Positions 44,901 through 55,800 of a DNA stretch of 64,000 nt are shown in pieces. The notes beneath the pieces were generated by a model. It saw only the letters and a list, made by a program, of their open reading frames with translations. It did no database searches and had not been told where the DNA came from. The stretch comes from Prunella strophiata (taxonomy: Eukaryota > Chordata > Aves > Passeriformes > Prunellidae). Within the stretch, counting starts at the first letter, position 1. Every line of letters starts with the position of its first letter. The stretch covers positions 27,874,310-27,938,309 of the forward strand of contig JAZBQD010000015.1 in the NCBI GenBank assembly GCA_036583965.1, given 5' to 3'. The position numbers were made by a program, and so were the translations under genes.

Positions 44901-47900
44901 TACACAGACATACGTATTCTTTTTCTTATATTTTTTTCAGAACACTATTTGGTTTTCTGACCTTCTTTAAGGGATCAGGTTTGACCAAATAAGAAGAAAG
45001 GATGGGAGTTCCTTGGTTGAATAGCCCTAAACTTACATGTCAACATTTAATGCTGTTCATCTAAACTGAGCCAAAACAACAGTACAAGGAGAATCTCTGA
45101 AGAATAAATAGGGCACAGGTTTCTTTCAGAATTATTGTCTTGTTGTCATTCTACAAGTACTATAATATAATAAATTGTACCTAGCCATTATTATTTATGT
45201 ATTAATTCATGTGCTGATAATTGTGTTGGATGTGCATGTCAGTCTGCTGGGATCACATGTACACAATCAAGATGCCCAGAAAAGTCTGATTCTACCATGT
45301 AATGTTTTGCAGGTTTTTAAAAAGCTCTAGGATGGGAAAGAGAATAAACAGCACTGCCCAGCTGGACAGTGGGGTTATGTGTAGAAAGGAGAACCTGAAA
45401 TGTTGCCATATGAATGCTGTGATGGCTACAGGTGTAGAAACTTCAGAATTTGTATATATTTGGCTTTTGCAGCTTGTATTTACGTGGTGATAATGTTCAC
45501 CTTTCAATGTAAAGGAATTCTGCTAGAACTAAAAATGCTAATATGAATTTTGGGAAAATATGAGCAGACACGAAAAGGGATGGGATCCTCAGCAATACAA
45601 TGATACCCAACAGACTAAGTGTCATATATGACTATGTCATATAATATGTTCAGGAAACTGTCAGAATGATCACACTAACAGTATAATATTGTTCTCAGAT
45701 TCTAAAAAGAGTGATGAAGTGAAAAGCAAAAAACGTAAAGGAGCAAAAAACAGTGAGACAGCAGCAAAAGTGGCACTAATGAAACTGAAAATGCATGCAT
45801 GTGGGGACAAGTCCTTGCCTCAGGTCAGTGATGTTTGTTTTCAATAACTGAATTCTCAAAGGAACTGGAAAGATTTCTAAATTGTTTGATCTTCGAGTTC
45901 CCTCAGCTTGGTTTTGGATTTAATTTTTCAAGACTACAACCCCTTAAATGTACATTTCAGCCTGGTACCCAAAAGCAATCTCACTAGTCTTATGTCTGTT
46001 ATAAGATGTCTGTGTGGAGTTTGGAGCAGTGGAATCAAATTCTATTCCTTCATAGCAGAAATGTGTTTGCCTGCCATCTGGCTGTCACATAGCACTGCAG
46101 GGACAAACTGGGTCTTTTGGGGATTCTTAGCAGAAAGATGACAGCACTAAGTTTATTAAATCTTATTATTTTAGCAGAATTTGATGATCAGCAGAGCATA
46201 GAATTTCATTATTAGACTAGAACAGGATTTCTAGAATCACTGTAGCACAATTTTATAAGTAGTTCAGCACAGAATTTTAAAGCACATCTTAGCTTGTGGT
46301 TCCTTATCACCTAGACCCTTTTTACAGATAGTGTCAAATCTTAGTACTTGGCTAGCAATATCAATATTTCAGATCATCTAGCCCTGAAACATACAATTGC
46401 TTGGTTTTCCCACCAAGACTGAATTCATGTGTTGGGGCATTGCAGTGGACAATGTAGTCTTATCAAAGAATGTGCCTTACCTTAAATGTTTGAGTTTGCT
46501 GATTTTGAGAGTGTAGAGGGTGAGTATGTCAACTTAGATTGGTACCAAGATGTTTCAGGTGCACATTCAGCTACTCACCCAGAACTAGTATCTGAAGATT
46601 CTGGGTGTTGTATACACAACACCATTTGTATGTGTAAAAAACCCACTTGAGAAATTATGTTCTTAAAGTGAATGACACGATTTGTGAAACAAATTTTCAC
46701 AGATTCTCATTTATGAATCAGGGAGGAAGGAGGTACAGACAACAGTCAGTACAGTACAGTGGGTACTGTGATCATCTTTTTACAGCTGAGGTTTCTAGGA
46801 AGGTAAAGTGATGATTCCTTGGGCATACTCCAGGTTTGTTCAGGCCATAAAAACTGTCCAAGTTTCACTCATTTCTTGAAATAATAAGAAATAACCCATT
46901 CTTGGGAATTATCCAAACCTCAGTGAAGGTAAATGGAAGTCCCCATCTAGAAACAGTTTTTCATGTGCCCTTTAGTTTGGGAGTTAGTAAAGGGGCAGAC
47001 AGGTATTTTAAACTTCATAAGGGTAGTAGTTAATAAAAACATTGTCACCCTGAAAAAAGAGAAGTTCTGACAGTAGGGGGTTTATTAGACATTTTTCTGG
47101 TTGGAAAACAGGAAAATGAGCTTCTTCCACTGGGCAGCTGGTAGGTTATTTCAAACATCAAACAGCTTTAACTAGGGCTTTAGCTCATTTTCCCATAAGG
47201 AAACTTTGCCCTAGAGCTCATTTTAGTGGACCATTCCATTTCTTGACTGCACCATTACTTTGAAGACAGGTAGAACACCCAGGAAACTCCATGATCATCC
47301 TAGGATTCCTGGATTTTTTTTTTCTTTTTAATGAATGTCATTGTCAGACTGCACAGCAGAGGGCATGGGAGTGTCGGCAAGCTCTTGATCAAGTCCTGCC
47401 AGAGTGGTGAGACCATCAGCTTTACCACAAGCTAAAAGTTTCCCTAAGCCTTCCCTATTTTATCTCCAGTAAGGATGTAACACCACCCCTCGGGTGCTCA
47501 AGGGAGAAGTCCAACATAATTAATTTTCCAAGTGAACCAGGGGTCTTATTTCCTGCCCACAATCTATTTTGTCCACAGAAAAGGTGACCTCCTCTGTGTG
47601 GCCCTGGCATTGTGTCTTCATCAACTGTTTTAATTTTTGTCTTATTTTTCATGTTTTTCTAGACAGAAAGAATTTACTTTCAAGTATTTTTACCAAAAGG
47701 GAGCAAAGAGAAAAGCAAACCCATGTTCTTTTGCAGTAAGTGGAGTATTGGCAAAGTAGTAGATTTTGCAGCTTCTTTAGCAAGCCTTAAAAATGACAAC
47801 AACAAATCAACATCCCAGGTAAGTCAGCAATAATAAACCTTTTCCAGGTTGTTGCATTTTGGTTTTAGTTTTTCGTTAGCCTTTTGTGCCTCTCCCACCC

Positions 47901-48132
47901 CACTTCTTTCATCTTGGATAGGCAAATCTTGGTGTTAATTTCTGTGCTATTTGTCTTACAGAAACTGAGACTATGCCATACTGCCTCTGGAGAAGCCTTG
48001 CCATTTGAGCACACACTGGAAACATGGCTATCTGATAAAGACTATCCACTGTACAATGGAGGAAATATAATTCTGGAGTATCTTGATAATGATGTTCTAT
48101 ATATAGAAGATACAGAATCCTACTTTAGTTAG
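41831..48132 (+). CDS. ZFAND1: AN1-type zinc finger protein 1, one +1 frameshift in exon 2
   Basis: Coding exons are 41831-41885, 42899-42942, 44192-44231, 44591-44718, 44804-44895, 45699-45823, 47663-47818 and 47962-48132 (stop TAG). Disregarding one extra base in exon 2, they give 269 residues (human 268). Exons 1-3 encode the first AN1 finger (C-G-V-P-E-C, V-C-D-G-C, H-G-C). Exons 4-5 encode the second ([22 protein letters not shown]). Exon 6 is a basic linker. Exons 7-8 encode the C-terminal ubiquitin-like region ([14 protein letters not shown]). The family member recruits p97/VCP and the 26S proteasome to clear arsenite-induced stress granules. Read literally, exon 2 is 44 nt where 43 is needed, and the frame stops in exon 3. 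The exon 5 donor is GC rather than GT. Poly(A) signals: AATAAA at 48347-48352 and further on. Confidence 0.95.
42928..42929 (+). other. ZFAND1: Single-base insertion (frameshift) in ZFAND1 exon 2
   Basis: The exon reads GAT GGC TGC TTC AGG TAT CTT TTG. With a single T at this place it codes the conserved D-G-C-S-G-I-F-C and joins the next exon in phase 2, as exon 3 (C-L-Q-H-R-S-R-D) requires. As written, a TGA ends the frame inside exon 3 after about 45 residues. Confidence 0.87.
42948..43715 (-). repeat. Long CR1-like LINE fragment (antisense) in ZFAND1 intron 2
   Basis: It begins six bases after the exon 2 donor with CATAGAATCACAGAGTATC. It has the usual CR1 middle (CCCATTCCAGTGCTCAACC; CTTTTCCTAATGTTCAACC) and continues much further than the other copies. 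The extension includes GAGCCCTGGGGAACTCCACT and GAGAGACAGTGTCAAAAGCT, which I recall from longer avian CR1 subfamilies. The subfamily was not determined. Confidence 0.78.
44894..44899 (+). other. ZFAND1: Non-canonical GC splice donor of ZFAND1 exon 5
   Basis: The exon ends A-T-A-G followed by GCAAGT. The next exon (from 45699) joins in the right phase only if the cut is after 44895, and no in-phase GT donor is near. AG|GCAAGT is the consensus of the minor GC-AG intron class. Confidence 0.85.
47080..47640 (-). mobile_element. Dead endogenous retrovirus integrase fragment (ERV-L-like) in ZFAND1 intron 6
   Basis: On the minus strand, translated pieces resemble a retroviral integrase core. A tryptophan-led strand with Y-V-G is at 47530-47510, S-D-N at 47348-47340, and W-N-G with L-K at 47238-47221. 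Spacing of about 60 and then about 34 residues fits the D, D-35-E layout. The three pieces lie in three different frames and stops intervene. The first acidic position reads Asn and the last reads Lys, so it is non-functional. W-N-G points to an ERV-L-like source. Boundaries are approximate and no LTR was seen beside it. Confidence 0.72.
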
Positions 48133-51100
48133 TCAAAAAATCTTCACAAACAAAAAAATCCAATATTTTTTAGAAACATGGTATTAAAGTACATCCAGTT
48201 TTCATTTAAAATCACTGGTATGCCAGAATCTGTCTTCCATTGTAAAGACACAATTCCCATCAGTTTCTCAGTTGCTTGACTGACAGAAGAACTATGTCCT
48301 GAAAGGAAAATTAAAATAACTAATATTACAGATATTCACATTCTAGAATAAATTCTTGCTCTATTGAGCTTTATAATACCAAGATTTTTTTTCTTAAATT
48401 TGGTATTTATTTTTGTGTAAGTGGTGGGACAGCATGTCTTAATAAATAATGAAGTTGTAAATTTGCAGTATGACAGTTTTCTGAAGGAAAGAAACATATT
48501 ACGCTAATGCAGCATCTTTTCTACATCTACATCGAACAGATTTTATTGCATTTGGAAACCAGCACTGTCCTTACACCAGGTCCACATTTTCTTCTTGTAA
48601 TAGTTTAATGACATTTAGAAGGAAAGCTTTATGAAGCAAAAGTAAATTCACTCAGGTGACTTCCTGATTGTAAATCTCATTGTGTGGTTAGGTGGGGGAT
48701 AAAAGATATCAGTAAGCCTGTCACTTATTTTGCTTTACAGTATTCTTTACTGTAGTTTTAACATGACTTGGCTATGAATAAATTGCTTTACTGGATGTGG
48801 TGGGGATGTCATGCAAAGGAAGATGGTTTTGGTTTCCCTGAAGGAAGGGGTTTTCAATGGATGGATATTTTGGAAATCTTTGTCTCCTGTCAGTGAAAAG
48901 TACAGGAGCATTTTTCTGCTTTCCCCTGCCTGTCTCTCCTGTTGCTATCTTGCTTTCCAGTACAAGAGGAACAGTTCCCTTTTCCCTTGTTACTTATTTT
49001 CCTCCCTTTCATCTGCAATTGTCTATTCATCTTTCTTTTCATCTTAGGCTGCTGTGGTACAGAATATGCAGTAAGAGCCCAACCAGCATTGTGGAACCAG
49101 TGAGCTGGGAAGAGCCCTAAACAGAAGTTTTTCCCCACACTGTTGCTACAAAAGCAAGTGAAAAATACTTCTGTGCAACAGGGTAATTTCCCTTTTTTTA
49201 GCACAAAATATTCTGCTAAATCTTCAAGAGTTTTCTACTTACACCCTTCCTCCTGCCCCTGATTTTTCTGCCTTAGCATTTGCAGGCAAAATAATTGAAA
49301 TAACACATTTTTGTGGCTAAAGAGAAGATAGACTTGGAATGCAGGAAGTAAATCTTTGGGGAGACCTCAGAGGTTTTACCAGCATGGTTGCTTTCATCAA
49401 TTGCCAGTAATGGCTAAGGGCTATCAGCCTGTAAATGATAATGCAAACATGGCAAGTCACAGTTGATAAGACTCCAAAAAGTTTTCACTGTCATCTTATT
49501 CCAGGAATGTGTCTAGGATTGTACACAGAAGCTCATTCCAGGTGGTTTTCAGAAACTGAGAAGCAAAATCAAATTAGTCTGACAGATAAATAATTGAGAA
49601 GAGATGAAAACTCCACCCTAATCAATGGTACTAGGAACAAAAGCAGAAACTTTTCCAAACCTTTAGGACCTTGCCTAGGCTAGAATTGCTCTCATTTTAC
49701 CTGTTTAGATTCCAACATATCTTTACTTAGCATTTTGTTTTGTTTTGTTTTGTTTTAAAACTCATTATCTTAGCACATTTTCATACAGAAAGTTCAACAA
49801 CTGCATTTGAAAAAAAAATCTCAGAAGGCTTCAGAGGAGTCAGTTCTCGTTTGAAACCACTGTTAATTTTACAGGCCTGTGCTTAGAAAGTGCTTAGAAT
49901 GGTTTCACTTCAAAGTTAATAAGCAAATTTAACTTCTAGCAGATACAAAAAAAGTATGTAAAGTTATGCAAGCAAGAAAAGGAATTTATCAAAAGAAATA
50001 CTTCCTGATTTTACAATAAACTGTTTTCAGCCAAACTACAAAAATAGGTGAATTTCAAGCATTATAGTTGTTCTAACTGTAATTTTAGAGAATGCACGAG
50101 GTCAAGGATTTGCATACATTTTGTGAGGTGCTGTGGTAGCAGCTCCTGGCCTTGTTCCAGTTCAGACATTGCTGCAAGGTTGCCTGGCATGTGTTTGTAA
50201 CATATGCAACACTTTGGAAAGGGTATTAACACCAAGAGTTTGATTCTGTGTGGATACGAGACCTGTTAGATCGGCTGGGCAATGCTGTTCTAAACAAGAA
50301 ATAATATATCACTCTAAGAAAGGAGGCAGTAATCTCTCATACTTTCACAGTTTTCTGTTTCTGTGTCTGTTTTAGAAAAGTATGCACCCTGGGGTGTGAT
50401 CACTCTGGTTTGCAGGCTTTTTTATATCAGCACGTCACCTGTGTTCATCCACTTTATCAGGTGACACTACAAATACCTTGCAGCTTAGTTTTCCTCCTAG
50501 TAGCCTCATACATAAAATACAAAATATCATTACAGCTGGAATAGAAATTGTGGTTTGGATTAGGAAAATTCTTACTACTTGTTAGGAGAGAACTTCAGGC
50601 ATTCCTGTTTTACTTCTGCTGATTTTGAGGTGAATGCAGAATTTGAAATCTCCTGTAAAACCCTTGCTGTAATGCTAAGGTATACATTAATGCTGTCCAA
50701 AAAGCCATGTTTCATAACACTCGTGCCATTTTTCATAACACAGTCCTATATAGATTGTCGTGAGGCATGTTCAGCAGCTTGCCTCAACAAAAACCAAATC
50801 TGAACCAAAGTGCCTCTTTCAATGGTCTGTGTGCTTTTGGTATAACCTTGTAAAGAACAATTTGCAAATAATCAATAAAAACACAACTTATCATCTCTGC
50901 TAGTTCTTTAGTGACTGTAAATACTTTACAAAGCAGGCTTATTCTTGTTTATGAGATGGGAAGGAGGAAATGTGGAATTGCACAGTGACTTGCCCCACAC
51001 AACAGATTCAGTGAGAGTAGAAACTGTTTTTCAGTGATGTGGAAAGGACAAGACCAACCCCTTTGGCCTAGCTGTGCCTTGGGTTGGCAATGGGGTAATG

Positions 51101-51414
51101 CTTCTTTTGGTGTGGTAGACATTTTATGATTATTTTAAGTGCAAAGCAAATTGCAACCCTTGCCCTGTTTAGCCAGGATCACCATTTTAAATACGACAGC
51201 GAGTTACATCAGGTGCAATTTGTGAGGACAAAACAAGCCCTCAGTGTTTTGCCTTTACCTTATGACAGAAAATAGGCTCAGAAGACCACAGGGGAAAAAA
51301 AAAATAAAAAAGAAACTGGTATCAGTCAGGCTTGGAAAGTTTTTTCTTCTGTATGATTTTAATTAGTATTTTAGATGCATCAGTTGCACTGCACATTGCC
51401 TTTAAAAATCCTTG
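48133..51414. other. ZFAND1 3' UTR and intergenic sequence before IMPA1
   Basis: After the ZFAND1 stop come AATAAA signals at 48347-48352 and about 48775. The rest is AT-rich with no recognised gene; a (TTTTG)n run lies at about 49734-49757. In mammals the single-coding-exon transporter gene SLC10A5 sits in this interval. No open frame longer than about 100 codons, and none resembling a membrane transporter, is present. Confidence 0.6.
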
Positions 51415-51621
51415 AACACTGTGAGGGTTCTGAGGCAACTGACACAGGTTTCCCAGGGATGATGTGGATGCCCCAGCCCTGGAAGGGAACAAGGCCCGGT
51501 AGGACGGGGCTCTGAACAACCTGCTCTAGTGGAAGGTATCCCTGGCCACGGCAGAGGGGCTGCTTGTGATCTTTAAAGCTCCTCCCAGCCCAAACCATCC
51601 TTTCAATTCTGTTATAAACTT
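51415..51621 (+). repeat. CR1 LINE 3' fragment (sense), copy A
   Basis: It reads in CR1 sense order: CCCAGGGATGATGTGGATGC, GAACAACCTGCTCTAGTGG, CTCCCAGCCCAAACCATCC. Its last 137 bases (51485-51621) are nearly the same as 52228-52364. Confidence 0.85.
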
Positions 51622-51633
51622 GTGAAAAGTGCA

Positions 51634-52224
51634 TGTTATATGGCTCTACGCAGATATTTACTACACATATTATATTGTATTGATTAGTAGTGTTGTATTA
51701 ATATTTGTAATAGTATGGTAACTATAGTTTTATGGTTAGATTGTATTTTTTTAGTTAGGATTAAAAAAAAAAACATGTATGTGAGATTTTTTTAGAAAGG
51801 AAAGGAGGGGTTGGCTATAGAATGTGTAAATCTTTCAGAGAAGAAAAAAATTATGACTCTTATCAGAAGGGACCAAATTCTTCGTGCATTGCTGAGTATG
51901 CACGGCACCGAGGGATTAGGGAAATAAAAATGACAAAAAACAGATGAAATCCTTTGTTTTGAATGGAATTTATGCACCGTGCATGGGGTATATGAATATG
52001 CAACACGTTATTGCTTTTAAGGGTTAATCCTTTGTTAACGTGTGTGCTTTTGGTGCTTGATTAGCCCAGGAGGGCACCCGAACCGGTCCTATTGTTGTTA
52101 TTGTCGTATTGTCCTATTTAAACTCTTCCAATTTTATTTACTTTTATTACTATTTTTATAACCATCTTATTTCTATTAAACTTTTAAAATTTAAAAAAAA
52201 CCCAAGTGATTGGCGTTTTTCGCA
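51634..52224 (+). mobile_element. Probable solo LTR of an endogenous retrovirus, about 590 bp
   Basis: The segment begins TGTTATATGG and ends TTGGCGTTTTTCGCA, giving TG...CA ends. A U3-like AT-rich body precedes a late stretch (GTTTTGAATGG to CTATTTAAACTCTTCC), an ATTAAA-type signal and an A-rich run. The terminal GTGATTGGCGTTTTTC is one I associate with songbird ERV LTRs. No target-site duplication is visible at these limits (AGTGCA left, GACGGG right), so the left edge is uncertain. No internal retroviral region follows. Confidence 0.6.
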
Positions 52225-52227
52225 GAC

Positions 52228-52364
52228 GGGAACAAGGCCCGGTAGGACGGGGCTCTGAACAACCTGCTATAGTGGAAGGTATCCCTGGCCACGGCAGAGG
52301 GGCTGCTTATGATCTTTAAAGCTCCTTCCAACCCAAACCATCCTTTCAATTCTATAATGAACTT
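52228..52364 (+). repeat. CR1 3' fragment, copy B, near-duplicate of copy A
   Basis: 137 bases match 51485-51621 with about seven mismatches and no gaps by eye. Shared departures from ordinary CR1 include GGGAACAAGGCCCGGTAGG and GGCCACGGCAGAGGGGCTGC. It abuts the LTR on its left and the IMPA1 CpG island on its right. Confidence 0.88.
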
Positions 52365-52369
52365 CAATC

Positions 52370-52745
52370 GCGTGCTCCATGGGAGAGCATTTACGGAACG
52401 CCCGCGCCGCCACGTCCAATTATCAACAAGAAGCCGACACCAAAGCCCAATTTCAACACTTCCCCCGGACATTTTGAAGGCGCAGGGGCCGAGGCGGCCC
52501 CGCCGGGCCGCGCGCTCCCTCACGCGCAGGCGCGGGCGCCCCCGAGCGGCGGCGGGGCGGGAGGCGGGCCCGCGGGCACGCGCGCGGCGCCTGCGCCTGC
52601 GCCTGGGTGGTGAGGGCGGTGAGGGCGGCGCGCGCCGCAGCCGCCATTTCGGGCGCCGTGAGGGGCCGCGCGTCCTGCAGCGCTCCGGACGCGGCCGGCA
52701 GCCCGGGGCGGGGCGGGGCGGGGCGTGCGCTCAGCCTGTTTCCTC
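52370..52745 (+). promoter_or_regulatory. IMPA1: CpG island and promoter of IMPA1
   Basis: CpG-dense block with a GGCGCCTGCGCCTGCGCCTG run (52586-52605, NRF1-like), a duplicated GGTGAGGGC unit, and GCCGCCATTTCGG near 52638-52650 (YY1-like). The first, noncoding exon should start here. Donor candidates are the GT at 52658 and the GT at 52768; the coding exon acceptor is AG at 52866-52867. A 24-A run lies at 52794-52817. Confidence 0.75.
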
Positions 52746-52786
52746 GTTTGAGCCGTACTTACACCAGGTGAAGCAAAAAACTTCGA

Positions 52787-52817
<31 letters not shown>

Positions 52818-52886
52818 GGAAGAAAACGAGCCATAATAATTTTGGCATTGATCTTTCCTTTTGCTAGGCTCTTTATCTCGGGAAAG

Positions 52887-55800
52887 ATGGCAGATCCCTG
52901 GCAAGAATGTATGGATTATGCAGTTGGTTTAGCAAGGAAAGCTGGGGAGGTATGTATAAGCTCTTTGTAAATAATAAGGTGATTTATTGAGTCTAATGTG
53001 TATATAGCTTTTGAAGGAGGTTGATGTTGGAATTTCTTTTGGAGAGTGTTTTGTCAGAAACCTAAATGGGCAGAATAGTTTGTGATGTTCAAGTGCAAGA
53101 TTAGAGTGTCTTTTATGTTTGGAACTTGGTTAATTTAAGAAAACAACTTTGCACTATTCCTTGGCTTGGAGGCCGATTAAAGACTAAGGAGTAACTTTTG
53201 TTCCTTGAGTTTGATTTAAAAAATAAAATTCAGAATTGTGGTAAACAAAGAGCATCTTGACATTTACCCTTAAACTACTCCTGTCTGCAGTATTATTTTC
53301 CCACCTGAAAGCTGGTGACAGTCTTTTCTTGTGAACACCTCAGTCAGCTGTGTACAGAGGCTTGTTGATGTCACTCAATATCATATTGTGTTCTCTCCAT
53401 CCTTGGAAGTGTCCAAGGCCAGGTTGGACAGAGCTGTGAGTCTGGTATGGTGAAAGCTCTCCTCCATGGCAGGAGAGCTGGAACTAGATGGTCTTTTAAG
53501 CTCCTTCCAACCCAAACCAATCTATGATTGTTTCCCTTCATGAAGACTGCTTTGTTTCTGTAAATAGGAACCATCGCTTACAGTGGTGATGTTTTGTCAT
53601 ATGAGGTTTAAGATGGCTTAGAACAAGAAAAGGTTTGTACATCTTAGCAAAGCCTCAGCACGATTGGTTACCAAATGTTTTGGTTCTTAGTAGTTCTTAA
53701 TACATTTGAAGGCTGTGGCAGGCAGACAAGATGCACATGTAATAATTCTGTCCCCTGGAGCTGCAAAATCTGTGGAACATTGTCTCTGCAACAACTTCAT
53801 TAAAGTGTTCCCTCAGAAAATCTTTCTGAGTTACAGTAAAATCATTCTATGGGCTATGAGGCATGGGTTCTTGCTTTAGCTGATACTGATAGTTTTAAGA
53901 TCACAAATGCAGGGTCTGGCTAAAAATACCTGACTTGAGCTCAGTGTTAGGTGTTTTATTCAACTCTGGTATTTAAATTTGTAAATCTAAAACTTGTCTT
54001 TACAAAATGGACTCCAGTTTCATCTACCTGGAGATCTTCCTTTTGTGCTTAGATTTAAAGCCATGTAAAACTTTGTACTGTGGAGGGACTACTGATGCAA
54101 GTCCCAGCTCCTGCAGGTTATGTCCAGGTTAAATCCAGGTTATGTCACTGCTTGTGTTTTGTGTGTGCAGTACAGAAAATGACCATAAAAGTTATGCTTA
54201 AGTTTTTTTGAAAACTAGTATTTCCATACTGTTAACAGCAAAATATTTTTTTTTTTTGTATTTGTTTTTGTTTCAACAGATAATCCGTGGAGCACTCAAA
54301 GAAGAAATATCTGTTATGACTAAAAGTTCACCTGTAGATCTAGTGACAGAAACTGATCAAAAAGTAGAAAACTTCATTATTTCTTTGATAAAAGAAAAGT
54401 ACCCTTCTCACAGGTATGGCTTGTTGTATGCTTTTGACAGAAGAAAAATAGAGAGTTTATTATTTTGTTTGGTAAAGTTTTATTACAACTGGCACGCTGG
54501 CAAGTTGTAGCATTACCTTCAATAAATTAAGTAGTAGTGGGTTGAAGTTTTACCCAGGACTGTAGCAACAAAACAAGGTGTCCCCAGGTTTACTGACATG
54601 AGACAAAACTTAGGCTGAAAGTCACTTCCAGTTGAGCCAGCTGTAATGAACTTCCTGGTTATTGTGTTGGAAAGTCAAAGATGGCCCCAGGAGACCTGGA
54701 ACCCAAATTTCTTGTCTGCTTTTGAAACTGGTGTGCCTTTGCTGTCTGTGTTGGATGGGTCCTGTGGAACTGAGTATGCCTTTGGCAAATCTCATACAGT
54801 TTTACACATAAGAACATCCTTAAAAGAAGATAGGGTCTTCTTCTGCATAACAGAAAGACTATCATACAAAATACTGGTTTTCTTAATTGCTCTTCCTTTT
54901 TTTTTTCCCCCTTCTTCCATCCCTCTCTTTACCCCTGTCCCCCACCTCCTGAGAAATGTATTCTTGAAGGGTAATCTGTATGTATTTTGCTTACATGGAT
55001 CTGTCTTTAGCATTCTGACATAATGGCTCAAGTTTAATACAGTTTCCTTAAAGTCAGTTTGCTTTTTTTTTTTTTTCTTTCATTTTCTTGGAGATTTTGT
55101 AATTGTAGCTGTGTATGTGAAATGTAAGAAATCTGTATAGAACTGGGACAACTGAGGTGGTGCAAAAGTTCAGTAACCAATTTAGTATAAGCATACAGAC
55201 TTGCAGAATGACCTTGAAATAACAGTTTCTGTGACATTGAGAAGCATTTTAGAATATTTTAGCTTCTTTTTATTTTAGGTAACCAATGTCACATTAGACT
55301 TAATGGTGCTGAACTTCTAGTGAATTACTCATCCACCTATATTCAGTCTCATTTTTCTGAAGGTCTGCTGCTTTTTGGAAACATGCTGTTTCTCTCTGAT
55401 TAGTCATCTTCACTTCTGTAGTTAATCATAAAACTCCCAATCAATATTAAAGAGACCTCATTTGTTTCCTCACAGCGGTTTTTGGAGGAAAGCATGTGTT
55501 TGCTGCAAACTTTTCATAGGTTGAGTAATGTGTGATAAATTGTGAAAACCTGCAAAAGGCCTCAAAGAGAATTCCTCCCACTTAGACTCATTCTAATAAT
55601 TTTGCAGTCAAAACACTTTCCTGAGCAGCAAAACTTGTGAAATTTGGGGTGCTGTGGCATTATGCATTCTGTGTCCTGGGGTTTAGTAGTGTGGCTGAGC
55701 ATGCACTCACCCATCTTCTTCAGGAACTCTGGTTTGAATTTCATCCCTTTATTATGTTACCATTTTGTGATGCTTGTAAAACTAAAGTTTTGAGATCAAC

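Noticed and set aside
52309..52836. 175-codon plus-strand open frame over the IMPA1 CpG island
   Set aside because: It starts in CR1 copy B, crosses the island and ends in a poly(A) run. It is low complexity with no family resemblance.
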